A DNA stretch of 56,527 nucleotides, from positions 1 through 56,527 of the forward strand of contig CAYTEO010000012.1 in assembly GCA_964436825.1 (NCBI GenBank). The letters run 5' to 3'. This document shows, one piece after another, positions 16,545 through 25,216 of the stretch. Numbering within the stretch: position 1 is the first letter of the stretch; the number at the start of each line of letters is the position of its first letter. The position numbers and the translations under genes are program-made. The notes beneath the pieces are model-generated. The model worked only from the letters and a program-made list of their open reading frames with translations. It was not told where the DNA came from and searched no databases. Origin of the DNA: CAYTEO01 sp964436825. Its GTDB lineage: Bacteria > Krumholzibacteriota > Krumholzibacteriia > LZORAL124-64-63.

Positions 16545-17119
16545 GCGGGTCCGGGGGAGGCGAACCGCGCCCACCCGTGGCCGTCCTGGGCGTGGGGAAC
16601 GTCCTGTGCGGCGACGACGGGTTCGGACCCGCGGTCGTCGCCCTGCTGCGGCGCATGGGCGTGGTGGACCCGCGCCTCGAGCTGCTGGACGTGGGGACGC
16701 CCGGCCTGGACCTGGCCGAATACCTGTACGGCCGGGAGCTGGTCGTCCTGCTGGACGCCGTGGTGGGACCGGGCGCTCCCGGCGAGCTGCACCTGCTGGG
16801 CGAGCAGGATCTGGCCCACCTGTCACGGGTGCAACGTCGCTCCGCCCACGATCCCTCCCTGCTCGACGCGCTGGACCGCTGCCGCCTGCAGGGAGCGGCA
16901 CCGGCCCGGCTCGCCCTGGTCGGCGTGACGCCCGCCCGCCTGGAACCGTCGCTGGGACTGAGCGAGGTCGTCGCCGCGTCCCTGCCCGCCGCCGCCGACC
17001 TCGTCCTGCTGGAGCTGGCCCGGGCAGGGCTGCAGCTCGCCGGGACGCCGGCGGAGGCACCCCGTCCCGGTAACGGGCCGCCGCCGGTCAACCCGCCTCC
17101 CCGCGGCGCTCGGCGATGA
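16541..17119 (+). CDS. hybD: Hydrogenase maturation protease (HybD/HyaD family)
   Basis: 192 residues. The nickel-recognition signature VLGVGNVLCGDDGFGPAVV (GxGNxxxxDDxxG) is at residues 14-32, and a conserved acidic residue lies in LLDAVVG; both are ligands used to sense nickel in the large-subunit precursor. The tail after residue ~160 is proline-rich and non-conserved. It is the last gene of the operon. None of the hypA-F genes needed to build the active site are in this window. Its 3' end overlaps the convergent epimerase gene by 32 bp. Confidence 0.93.
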   Translation: MSGSGGGEPRPPVAVLGVGNVLCGDDGFGPAVVALLRRMGVVDPRLELLDVGTPGLDLAEYLYGRELVVLLDAVVGPGAPGELHLLGEQDLAHLSRVQRRSAHDPSLLDALDRCRLQGAAPARLALVGVTPARLEPSLGLSEVVAASLPAAADLVLLELARAGLQLAGTPAEAPRPGNGPPPVNPPPRGARR

Positions 17120-18639
17120 CGGCGAACGTCTCCTCGATCTCGTCGACGGCGAACTGGACCGTCAGGCCCAGGGAGTCGCGGATCTGTCGTTCCAGGCCGG
17201 CCAGCTCCGGCCGGCGCAGCAGCGCCTCGATCACCGTCTCCCCGATGAGCGTCACCGCCGCGGTCATCTCCGCGGCGGCGAATCCCTCCCGGTGGCGGAT
17301 GTTGGCCAGGAAGCGGCAGTAGTCGACCAGGACGAGCCGGTCACCCGTCCGTACCGCCGTCGCCAGCAGGTTGTAGTAGATCCCCAGGTACCAGCGCAGC
17401 TTCTCCCGCGGCAAGGCATGGTAGTGGGGCAGGCGCCGGCCATCCGCTTCCAGGACGCGGGCCAGCAGCTCGTCGACGATCGACTCCTGGAGCTCCATCA
17501 TCGCCGCCGCGATCGTCAGGTGGGGACGGTCGGGGGAGGCGAGCTTGAGGGCCCGCTCGTTCCGCCGGTGCCATTCCGTGGGACGGCACCGCGCGCTCTC
17601 GACCAGGAACAGCAGGCGGCGCAGGACGTGACGCCGCAGCGTGGGGCTCCAGCCCAGTTCCCGGCGCGTCCGGGAGGCATCGACCGCCAGGCNNNNNNNN
17701 NNNNNNNNNNNNNNNNNNNNNNNNNNNNNNNNNNNNNNNNNNNNNNNNNNNNNNNNNNNNNNNNNNNNNNNNNNNNNNNNNNNNNNNNNNNNCCGCCAGG
17801 CCGAGCCTGGCCAGCGGGATCGGCACACGGATCGGCGTCGGGATCGTTCCCAGGTGGTAGCGGTGTGTCGCCTCGTACAGCTCCCGGTGGCTGGTGGCCC
17901 CGTCGGGACTGGCCAGGTAGACGGCGTAGCGAGGCAGGGAATCGCGCCGCTCCAGGAGCCGGCGCAGCAGGGCCACGAGGTCGTCGACGTGGAGGTAAGG
18001 TATGGCGAAGTCGCCGTCGCCAGCCAGGATCCGGGACATACGCCCCCCCCGCAGCCACTGCTCCAGCAGGACGTAGAGCGGAGCGTACTCGCACCAGTCG
18101 CTGAAGATGGCGGCGAAGCGGACGACCGTCCCCGGCAGCGTCGCCGACGCCTCCCGGACCAGCTGTTCGCCCCGCCGCTTGCTGACGGCGTAGGGAACCT
18201 CGGCGTCCGGTGGTGTCGCCTCGTCGACGACCCCGTCCCGGGGCGGGAAGCGGCAGGCGGCAACGCTGCTGGCGAAGATGAACCGCGAGGCGCCGAGGTC
18301 CCGGGCACAGTCGAGCATCAACCGCGTGCCGCGGACGTTCGTCCGCTCGTACTCGGGATGGTCACGGCCGGTGAAATCGTAGTGTCCCGCCAGGTGGAGG
18401 ACGACATCGACGCCCCCGGCAGCGGCGATCCGCTGCCGGACCCGGGCCACCTGCTCGGCCTCGGCGATATCGACCAGCAACCAGGTGACGTTGGGGTGCG
18501 GGGGGATTCCCACCTCGCTGCTGGTCCGGCGCGCCAGGGCGTGGATCCGGTACTCGTCCCGCAGGGCCGCCAGCAGGTGGCGGCCGATGAAACCGGACGC
18601 ACCGGTGAGCAACAGGCTGGGCCGCGGTCCGGGCAACAC
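17088..18639 (-). CDS. NAD-dependent epimerase/dehydratase with C-terminal RsbRD-like domain, interrupted by assembly gap
   Basis: The N-terminal part (18639-17793) is an extended SDR: SLLLTGASGFIGRHLL (NAD motif), FIFASSVAACRF, and the YAVSK catalytic YxxxK motif. After the 100-N gap, sequence beginning LAVDASRTRRELGWSP is the usual SDR C-terminus. It is followed by ~145 residues of helix (from DRPHLTIAAAMMELQES) that resemble the RsbRD N-terminal domain of stress-signalling proteins. The halves are in one frame only if the true gap length is a multiple of three, so the single-gene call is an inference. Start GTG 18639 has GGAGG upstream. Substrate unknown. Confidence 0.7.
17693..17792. other. 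Assembly gap of exactly 100 N
   Basis: One hundred N mark a scaffold join of unknown length inside the epimerase gene. The sequence on each side carries the same nine bases CCGCCAGGC, so the two contigs may overlap slightly rather than be separated. Confidence 0.95.
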
Positions 18640-18662
18640 TGCGCCTCCGGATCGGGACGGAC

Positions 18663-18709
18663 GGTATTGTTATCGAGATAACAGTACCAGGGCCGCGGGC
18701 CGGGAGCAA
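18663..18709 (-). promoter_or_regulatory. Epimerase promoter with an overlapping operator-like dyad
   Basis: On the minus strand TTGCTC (18704-18709) and TACTGT (18681-18686) are 17 bp apart. A 26-bp near-perfect palindrome at 18663-18688 (half-site GGTA-n-TGTTATC, 2-bp centre, one mismatched pair) covers the -10 and the predicted start, as a repressor operator would. Confidence 0.55.
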
Positions 18710-18730
18710 CGGCAGAGGTCGGCAGGGCTT

Positions 18731-19150
18731 TCAGCCACCCCGCCTCCCCGCGCCACGGTCGTGGCGGTCGGCCGCCACCAGCAGCGCGGCCAGCAGGCCG
18801 TCGCCGGCGGCCGAGACGGCGACGATCCAGCCGCGCGGACCGACCAGCAGGCAGGTCACCAGGAAGAGCGTGGCGACGACCTTGACCAGGACGGCGAACA
18901 CGACCAGCGGCCGCCGACCCGCCGGGTCGAGGGCCGCCAGGACGTAGCCGGCGGCCATCAGCAGGTGGAAGGTGCCGCCCTGGGCCTGGAAGAAGCGGGT
19001 TCCCCCGCCGGCCAGCCCGAACCGGGGCAACAGGTCCGACGGCAGCAGCAGCAGGCCGATCCCGACGCCGGCGGAGTGGAGGGCGCAGAGCCACAGGACG
19101 CGGGGCAGCCACGCGGCGGCGCTTCGCCCGTGGTGCCCGCCCTCGTTCAT
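18731..19150 (-). CDS. Small integral membrane protein, unknown function
   Basis: 139 residues with four predicted membrane helices (about 14-34, 56-72, 81-102, 107-128) and short polar ends. The segment FFQAQGGTFHLLMAAGYVLAALD resembles small DoxX/DUF4345-like four-helix proteins, but I do not recognise the family with certainty. Its ATG overlaps the TGA of the ferritin-like/VIT1 gene (ATGA), so it is translated with that gene and may assist it. Confidence 0.7.
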   Translation of the reverse strand: MNEGGHHGRSAAAWLPRVLWLCALHSAGVGIGLLLLPSDLLPRFGLAGGGTRFFQAQGGTFHLLMAAGYVLAALDPAGRRPLVVFAVLVKVVATLFLVTCLLVGPRGWIVAVSAAGDGLLAALLVAADRHDRGAGRRGG

Positions 19151-20013
19151 ACGATCTCCACCCCCAGCGCCCGCTTCACCACGATCCCGATCCCGAACGA
19201 GACGGCCGCCACTCCCAGGCTGATCCCGGCCATCTCCAGGAACCGGGAGAGGAACGGCAGGTCGCGCGCCACCGAGACGTAGAAGGTGAAGACCAGGACG
19301 ATCAGGACGGCCGTCACCAGGCTGACCGCCAGGCAGACCAGGTAGTGCTCCAGCAGGAGAAACGGCAGCACCAGCAGGAAGACGGTCACGATGTAGGCGA
19401 TCCCGGTGTAGAGGCTGGCCTTGCCGGCGTTCTCGTGCCCCTCGGCCCGGGTGGAGAGGTACTCGCTGGCGGCCATGGACAGCGAGGCAGCGATCCCGGT
19501 CACCAGGCCCGACATGGCGATCAGCTGGGTGTTCTGGAAGGCGAACGACAGGCCGGCCAGGGCGCCGGTCAGCTCCACCAGCGCGTCGTTCAGGCCCAGG
19601 ACGATGGATCCCACGTAGGTCAGCCGCTCGTCGTGCAGCATCCCCAGCAGGGCGCGCTCGTGCTCCTGCTCGTCCGCCCGCACCGAGGCGATCTGCGGGT
19701 GGTCCGCCTCCAGGGCGGCGTAGACCCGCTGGGCCCGCTCCTCCCCCTTCTCCATGAGCTTGACGCCGAAGGTCAGGCCGAACAGGCGGGCCACCAGGAT
19801 GAAGAACCAGGCCTTCAGGCGGTCGGGCCGCACTTCCTCGCCCGTGATGGAGGAGAGCAGTTCGTGGTGCGACCGCTCGTCCTCGGCGATCCTCTCGAGG
19901 GTGGCGCGGTTCCCGGGATTCTTCTCCAGCGCCGCCAGGCGGCGGTAGACCAGCGACTCGGTGATCTCGTTGCGCTGGGCGGCGAGGAGTTCCCGGTGCC
20001 AGCGGTCCGTCAT
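19147..20013 (-). CDS. Ferritin-like (rubrerythrin) domain fused to VIT1/CCC1 iron or manganese transporter, MbfA type
   Basis: 288 residues from ATG 20013 with AGGGAG upstream. The N-terminal ~110 residues are a ferritin-like helical domain with metal-ligand motifs ERIAEDERSHHELL and ADEQEHERALLG. The C-terminal ~175 residues hold five membrane helices of the VIT1/CCC1 family, including YVGSIVLGLNDALVELTGALAGL and SMAASEYLSTRAE. Characterised MbfA proteins export iron from the cytosol, with the di-iron domain as sensor or feeder. An 8-bp dyad at 20047-20081 lies in the promoter region. Confidence 0.88.
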   Translation of the reverse strand: MTDRWHRELLAAQRNEITESLVYRRLAALEKNPGNRATLERIAEDERSHHELLSSITGEEVRPDRLKAWFFILVARLFGLTFGVKLMEKGEERAQRVYAALEADHPQIASVRADEQEHERALLGMLHDERLTYVGSIVLGLNDALVELTGALAGLSFAFQNTQLIAMSGLVTGIAASLSMAASEYLSTRAEGHENAGKASLYTGIAYIVTVFLLVLPFLLLEHYLVCLAVSLVTAVLIVLVFTFYVSVARDLPFLSRFLEMAGISLGVAAVSFGIGIVVKRALGVEIV

Positions 20014-20046
20014 GGCAGACTCCCTTGGCTGAGGCGATCGTCGGCA

Positions 20047-20081
20047 TCGGTCCGCAGCGTATGATGGCACGATCGGACCGA
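20047..20081. promoter_or_regulatory. Inverted repeat in the divergent mbfA-like/MFS promoter region
   Basis: Perfect arms TCGGTCCG (20047-20054) and CGGACCGA (20074-20081) with a 19-bp spacer lie 34 bp before the iron-transporter start. This could be an operator or a leader hairpin. Confidence 0.35.
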
Positions 20082-20179
20082 CAGCGCCACTCGGCAGGCC
20101 GCCTCCGCCTGCCGCGACGGGCGCGCGCCCGGCCGGCACCGGGGGAACCTCGGCAGTAGGCAAGCCAGCCGCGATCGTG

Positions 20180-20185
20180 TAGAAT
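20180..20185 (+). promoter_or_regulatory. Possible -10 element of the MFS transporter gene
   Basis: TAGAAT at 20180-20185, with a weak -35 TAGGCA 17 bp upstream (20157-20162). CGGAGGA precedes the ATG at 20247. Confidence 0.4.
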
Positions 20186-20246
20186 CCCCCGCCATGACCG
20201 CACTGGACCGCAACCGCAACGGAGCCCCCCACTCCCGGAGGACCCC

Positions 20247-21677
20247 ATGACCCCGACCACCGCCGAAGCCAACACCTGGCGCTTCTCCCGCGCCTTCTGG
20301 GTCGCCAACAGCGTCGAGATCCTCGAGCGCGCCGCCTGGTACGGCGTCTTCGTGGCCATCACGCTCTACCTGTCGCGCATCCTGGGCTACACGGACGTGC
20401 AGGCCGCCACCACGGCCGGCCTGTTCTCGGCGGGGCTGTACCTGCTGCCCACCTTCAGCGGCGCCTACGCCGACCGCATCGGCTACCGCCGCGCCCTGCT
20501 GCTGGCCTTCGGCCTGCTGACCATCGGCTACGGCAGCATGTGGCTGCTGCCGATGCTCCTGCAGAACGCGGGACTGGCCGAGTACGGGCGCGAGGTGGTC
20601 TTCCACGGCCTGGACTCGCACTGGGCCAAGTGGCTCTTCGTGCCGGTGATGATCGTGGTGATGGTGGGCGGCTCGTTCATCAAGTCGGTGGTCACGGGCA
20701 CCGTGGCCCGCGAGACCAACGAGGCCAACCGGGCCCGCGGCTACTCCATCTTCTACGCCATGGTGAACATCGGGGCCTTCAGCGGCAAGACCATCGTCAA
20801 GCCGCTGCGCCACAGCATGGGCAACGAGGGACTGATCGTCCTGAACCTGTTCGCGGCGGGCATGGCGCTGCTGGCCTTCGTCCTGGTGCTGATGTTCTAC
20901 CGCAGCACCCGCGGCGGCGCCGAGGGCCGCAGCATCGGCGAGATCTGGCGGTCGCTGCTGGCCGTGCTGGCCAAGGCGCGGCTGATCATCCTGATCCTCA
21001 TCATCACCGGTTTCTGGATGGTGCAGGGGCAGCTCTACGCCACCATGCCCAAGTACGTGCTGCGCATGGCGGGCGAGGGGTCCTCGCCGTCGTGGTACGC
21101 CAACGTCAACCCGCTGGTGGTCTTCACGACGGTGATGCTGGTCACGCACCTGATGCGCCACCGCTCGGCCCTGACCTCGATGACCATCGGCATGTTCATC
21201 ATGCCGGTGTCGGCCTTCTGCATGGCGACGGGCAACATGATCGGCGACGGCCACATCCTGGGCATGCACCCGGTGGCCTTCATGATGATCGTGGGCATCG
21301 CCTTCCAGGGCCTGGCCGAGAACTTCATCTCCCCCCGCTACCTCGAGTACTTCTCCCTGCAGGCCCCCCGGGGCGAGGAGGGGCTGTACCTGGGCTTCAG
21401 CCACCTGCACTCGTTCCTGTCGGCCATCTTCGGCTTCGTCAGCTCGGGCTTCCTGCTGGAGAAGTACTGCCCCGACCCGCGCACGCTGCCCGAGGCCGTC
21501 CAGGCCCAGCGACTGGCGCACCTGGCCGGGGAGGCCCCCCTGCCCGAGGCCTATGCCCACGCCCACTACATCTGGTTCTTCTTCGTGGGGGTGGCGGTGG
21601 TGTCCGCCGTGGCGCTGATCGTCTACGGGAAGGTGACCGCGCGGATCGACGCGCGACGGGAGGCCGGGATCGCCTGA
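20247..21677 (+). CDS. MFS transporter, POT/PTR2-like
   Basis: 476 residues with about 12 to 14 membrane helices. The N-terminal ANSVEILERAAWYGVFVAITLYL matches the ExxERxxYYG motif of proton-coupled oligopeptide transporters, and AYADRIGYRRALL is the MFS A-loop. The long middle helices and the central LMFYRSTRGG loop fit POT-like carriers. Di- or tripeptide uptake is the family default, but this branch is divergent (AAWY instead of FSYY), so substrate is open. No operon partner; a hairpin terminator follows. Confidence 0.85.
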   Translation: MTPTTAEANTWRFSRAFWVANSVEILERAAWYGVFVAITLYLSRILGYTDVQAATTAGLFSAGLYLLPTFSGAYADRIGYRRALLLAFGLLTIGYGSMWLLPMLLQNAGLAEYGREVVFHGLDSHWAKWLFVPVMIVVMVGGSFIKSVVTGTVARETNEANRARGYSIFYAMVNIGAFSGKTIVKPLRHSMGNEGLIVLNLFAAGMALLAFVLVLMFYRSTRGGAEGRSIGEIWRSLLAVLAKARLIILILIITGFWMVQGQLYATMPKYVLRMAGEGSSPSWYANVNPLVVFTTVMLVTHLMRHRSALTSMTIGMFIMPVSAFCMATGNMIGDGHILGMHPVAFMMIVGIAFQGLAENFISPRYLEYFSLQAPRGEEGLYLGFSHLHSFLSAIFGFVSSGFLLEKYCPDPRTLPEAVQAQRLAHLAGEAPLPEAYAHAHYIWFFFVGVAVVSAVALIVYGKVTARIDARREAGIA

Positions 21678-21716
21678 CGCGCCCCACCGGCGCACCACGC
21701 GTGTGCCGGCCGACGC

Positions 21717-21747
21717 CAAGGGCCGCCCCCGCTGGGGGCGGCCCTTG
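21717..21747. terminator. Hairpin between the convergent MFS and icd genes
   Basis: A perfect 14-bp stem (CAAGGGCCGCCCCC and its complement) with a 3-nt loop, placed between two convergent stop codons. T runs are absent, but the stem is very GC-rich and could act in both directions. Confidence 0.65.
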
Positions 21748-21777
21748 CTGTCGATCCCGCAGACGCTCCGGGGTGCG

Positions 21778-23118
<1,341 letters not shown>

Positions 23119-23171
23119 GGGATTCCGCCTTTGTTTGCTGGACTTCCAGGTTCCACGCGACGTCGGGCCTG

Positions 23172-23200
23172 AAGATAGCCAGCGGGGCTGCGGGGAGCAA
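23172..23200 (-). promoter_or_regulatory. icd promoter
   Basis: Minus strand TTGCTC (23195-23200), 17-bp spacer, TATCTT (23172-23177). Start of transcription near 23165, leader ~47 nt. Confidence 0.6.
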
Positions 23201-23209
23201 GGGACGGCG

Positions 23210-23233
23210 GCGGGGCGCCCCCGGGCGCCCCGC
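23210..23233 (-). terminator. GC-rich hairpin after the partner-switch operon
   Basis: Arms 23210-23220 and 23223-23233 form an 11-bp perfect stem just downstream of the last STAS gene and upstream of the icd promoter, in the right place to end the long minus-strand operon. No clear T run follows. Confidence 0.5.
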
Positions 23234-23260
23234 AGGTGCTCGACCGGAACGGGGACAGGG

Positions 23261-23629
23261 TCAGCCGACAGGCACGGCCGATGGCGCCCGCAGCAGCGCC
23301 AGGGCCCGTTCGCGGGAATCGGCCAGGTTCAGGTAGGAGGCCAGGTTCAGCACCTCCAGGACGTGGCGCGGGATGTCCTGCAGGGCGGCGAAGACGGCCC
23401 GGCCACCCGCTTCCGCGACCTCCTGCTGGATGACCAGGAAGGTGCCCAGGCCCGTCGAGGAGACGAACGAGACCCCGGCCAGGTCCAGCACCAGGTTCCG
23501 CGCCCCCTCCTCCAGCGCCTCGCGGCAGGCGCGGCGCAGCCGCTCGGCGGCGTGGACGTCGATCCTGCCTTCCAGGCGCAGGACGGCCACCTCGTCGTGT
23601 CTCTCCTGCGTGATCGTCAGCTCCTCCAT
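23261..23629 (-). CDS. STAS domain protein, anti-sigma-factor antagonist
   Basis: 122 residues from ATG 23629; an in-frame ATG at 23644 is possible but GAGAGGTGAG favours 23629. A single STAS domain with LVLDLAGVSFVSSTGLGTFL, whose serine is the usual phosphorylation site in SpoIIAA/RsbV proteins (normally DSSGLG). Such proteins bind an anti-sigma kinase when dephosphorylated. It is the last gene of the operon, after the HD-GYP gene by two bases, and the second STAS gene in it. Confidence 0.9.
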   Translation of the reverse strand: MEELTITQERHDEVAVLRLEGRIDVHAAERLRRACREALEEGARNLVLDLAGVSFVSSTGLGTFLVIQQEVAEAGGRAVFAALQDIPRHVLEVLNLASYLNLADSRERALALLRAPSAVPVG

Positions 23630-23631
23630 AC

Positions 23632-24840
23632 TCACCTCTCCCATTCGGCGAGCGGCAGGCTCTCCGGTGACGCCGGGTCCGACGGGTCGTCCCGGCCGGG
23701 TCCAGGGTCGCGGTGCCGCTCGCGGATGGCGATGAACTCGTCGATGTGCTCCAGGAAGAGGTCGACCAGGCGGGGATCGAACTCGCGGCCCCGACCCTCC
23801 CGGACGATGTCCATGACCTCGGGCAACGGCAGCGCAGGGCGGAAGACCCTGTCGCTGGTGAGGGAATCGAAGACGTCCGCCAGCGCGACGATCCGGGCGT
23901 GGAGATGGATCTCCTCGCCCCGCAGTCCCTGTGGATAGCCCTTGCCGTCCCAGCGCTCGTGGTGCTGGTGGGCGACGATGGCGGCCGCCCGCAGCAGCGC
24001 CCGGTCCGACCGTCCCAGGATCTGGTGGCCGATCGTCGTGTGGGCCTTCATCAGCTCGAACTCGGCCGGGGAGAGCAGGCCCGGCTTCTTCAGGATGCTG
24101 TCGGGGATGGCGACCTTCCCCACGTCGTGCATCGGTGCGATCATCTGCAGCAGCCGCGCCTCGGCCACGCCCAGGCCTGCCAGTTCCGCCAGCAGCCGGC
24201 TGTACTCGGCCACGCGCAGGGTGTGGTAGACCGTCTCCTGGGAGCGTGACTCGACCACCTGGCCCAGGATCTGGATCAGTTCCTTCTGGGTCCGGATGAT
24301 CTCGGCCCCGGCGTGGATCTGCTCGAAATCGCCCCCCAGGTTGCCGGCCGTGAGCAGGATCAGCCCCCGGTCCAGGCGGCTCAGCGGGACATCGGATTCC
24401 AGCAGGAGCAGCACCTCGGTCCCGCGGCCGGTCCGGAAGACGTGGAGGAAGCGATCCGGCTCGAAGTGGCTGCCCTCCACGGCTGCCGACGCCATGACCC
24501 GGCGGTGGACCTCGTCCGGCAGGACGGCGGCCAGGGGCCGACCCTCCGTGCCGGCATGGGCGCCGCCACCGCAGACGACCACGTGCTCGCTCTCCCCGTC
24601 CGGCGACCGCACGGCGGCCAGCGCGTCGCAGCGGCGGTGCTGCTGCCCGGGATCGAACCGCAGCAGCGTCCCCAGTCGCACGATGACCCCCTGGAGGAAA
24701 CTGGCCAGCAGCTCGCGCTCGTGCTCCGCCCCTTCCCGCTCGAGCCAGCCCACCACGGGGTCGCACGACGACGGACGCGGCCCCCGCCCCTCGCGGACGG
24801 GCTGCAGGGGGAGTGTCGCCTGGGTGATCCGGTCGGGCAT
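23632..24840 (-). CDS. HD-GYP domain protein, probable cyclic-di-GMP phosphodiesterase
   Basis: 402 residues from ATG 24840 (GGAGGAGGGG upstream). The N-terminal ~195 residues have no firm assignment and may be GAF-like. The C-terminal HD-GYP domain has HTLRVAEYSRLLAELAGL, the HD pair in MIAPMHDVGKVAIPD (about residue 238), HQHHERWDGKGYP with the GYP motif (about 298), and RIVALADVFDSLTSDR. All metal ligands appear intact. It lies between two STAS genes, which points to c-di-GMP control being tied to the partner switch. Confidence 0.9.
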   Translation of the reverse strand: MPDRITQATLPLQPVREGRGPRPSSCDPVVGWLEREGAEHERELLASFLQGVIVRLGTLLRFDPGQQHRRCDALAAVRSPDGESEHVVVCGGGAHAGTEGRPLAAVLPDEVHRRVMASAAVEGSHFEPDRFLHVFRTGRGTEVLLLLESDVPLSRLDRGLILLTAGNLGGDFEQIHAGAEIIRTQKELIQILGQVVESRSQETVYHTLRVAEYSRLLAELAGLGVAEARLLQMIAPMHDVGKVAIPDSILKKPGLLSPAEFELMKAHTTIGHQILGRSDRALLRAAAIVAHQHHERWDGKGYPQGLRGEEIHLHARIVALADVFDSLTSDRVFRPALPLPEVMDIVREGRGREFDPRLVDLFLEHIDEFIAIRERHRDPGPGRDDPSDPASPESLPLAEWER

Positions 24841-24859
24841 GGCGCGCCCCTCCTCCCGC

Positions 24860-25216
24860 TCAGGGCTCCGCACAGACGCTCACGGCCGCGTCGACGTCGT
24901 CGGCCAGGGACAGGAACGGTTCCAGGTTCAGCAGGCGCAGGACGTCGCGGGCCGTCCGGCTGGCGCCGGCGAAGACGATCCGGCCGCCGTCGCCGCGGAA
25001 CAGGTCGCTCAGGACCAGCAGGGTACCCAGACCGCTGGAGGCGATGAACGAGACCTCGGCCAGGGAGACGACGACCTCCCGCTTCCCGGCGGCGTGCAGG
25101 GCCCGGCACTCCTGTTCCAGGACGGCGGCGCCGGCCGCGTCCAGGCGTCCGGACACCGACACGACGACGGGCTCGGCGCCCCCGCCGCAACATGTGATGT
25201 GGATTCCGTCATGCAC
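24860..25216 (-). CDS. STAS domain protein, anti-sigma-factor antagonist
   Basis: 118 residues starting with GTG 25216, overlapping the end of the phosphatase gene by 8 bp; GGAGG is correctly spaced. STAS core with VVVSLAEVSFIASSGLGTLL, where ASSGLG holds the phosphorylatable serine. Its first ~12 residues are cysteine- and glycine-rich. It is the expected substrate of the kinase-phosphatase encoded just upstream. Confidence 0.9.
   Translation of the reverse strand: MHDGIHITCCGGGAEPVVVSVSGRLDAAGAAVLEQECRALHAAGKREVVVSLAEVSFIASSGLGTLLVLSDLFRGDGGRIVFAGASRTARDVLRLLNLEPFLSLADDVDAAVSVCAEP

Noticed and set aside
17088..17119. Possible annotation error from the 32-bp tail overlap of hybD and the epimerase gene
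   Set aside because: Both stop codons follow plausible C-termini, and similar convergent stop overlaps occur elsewhere (8301-8304).
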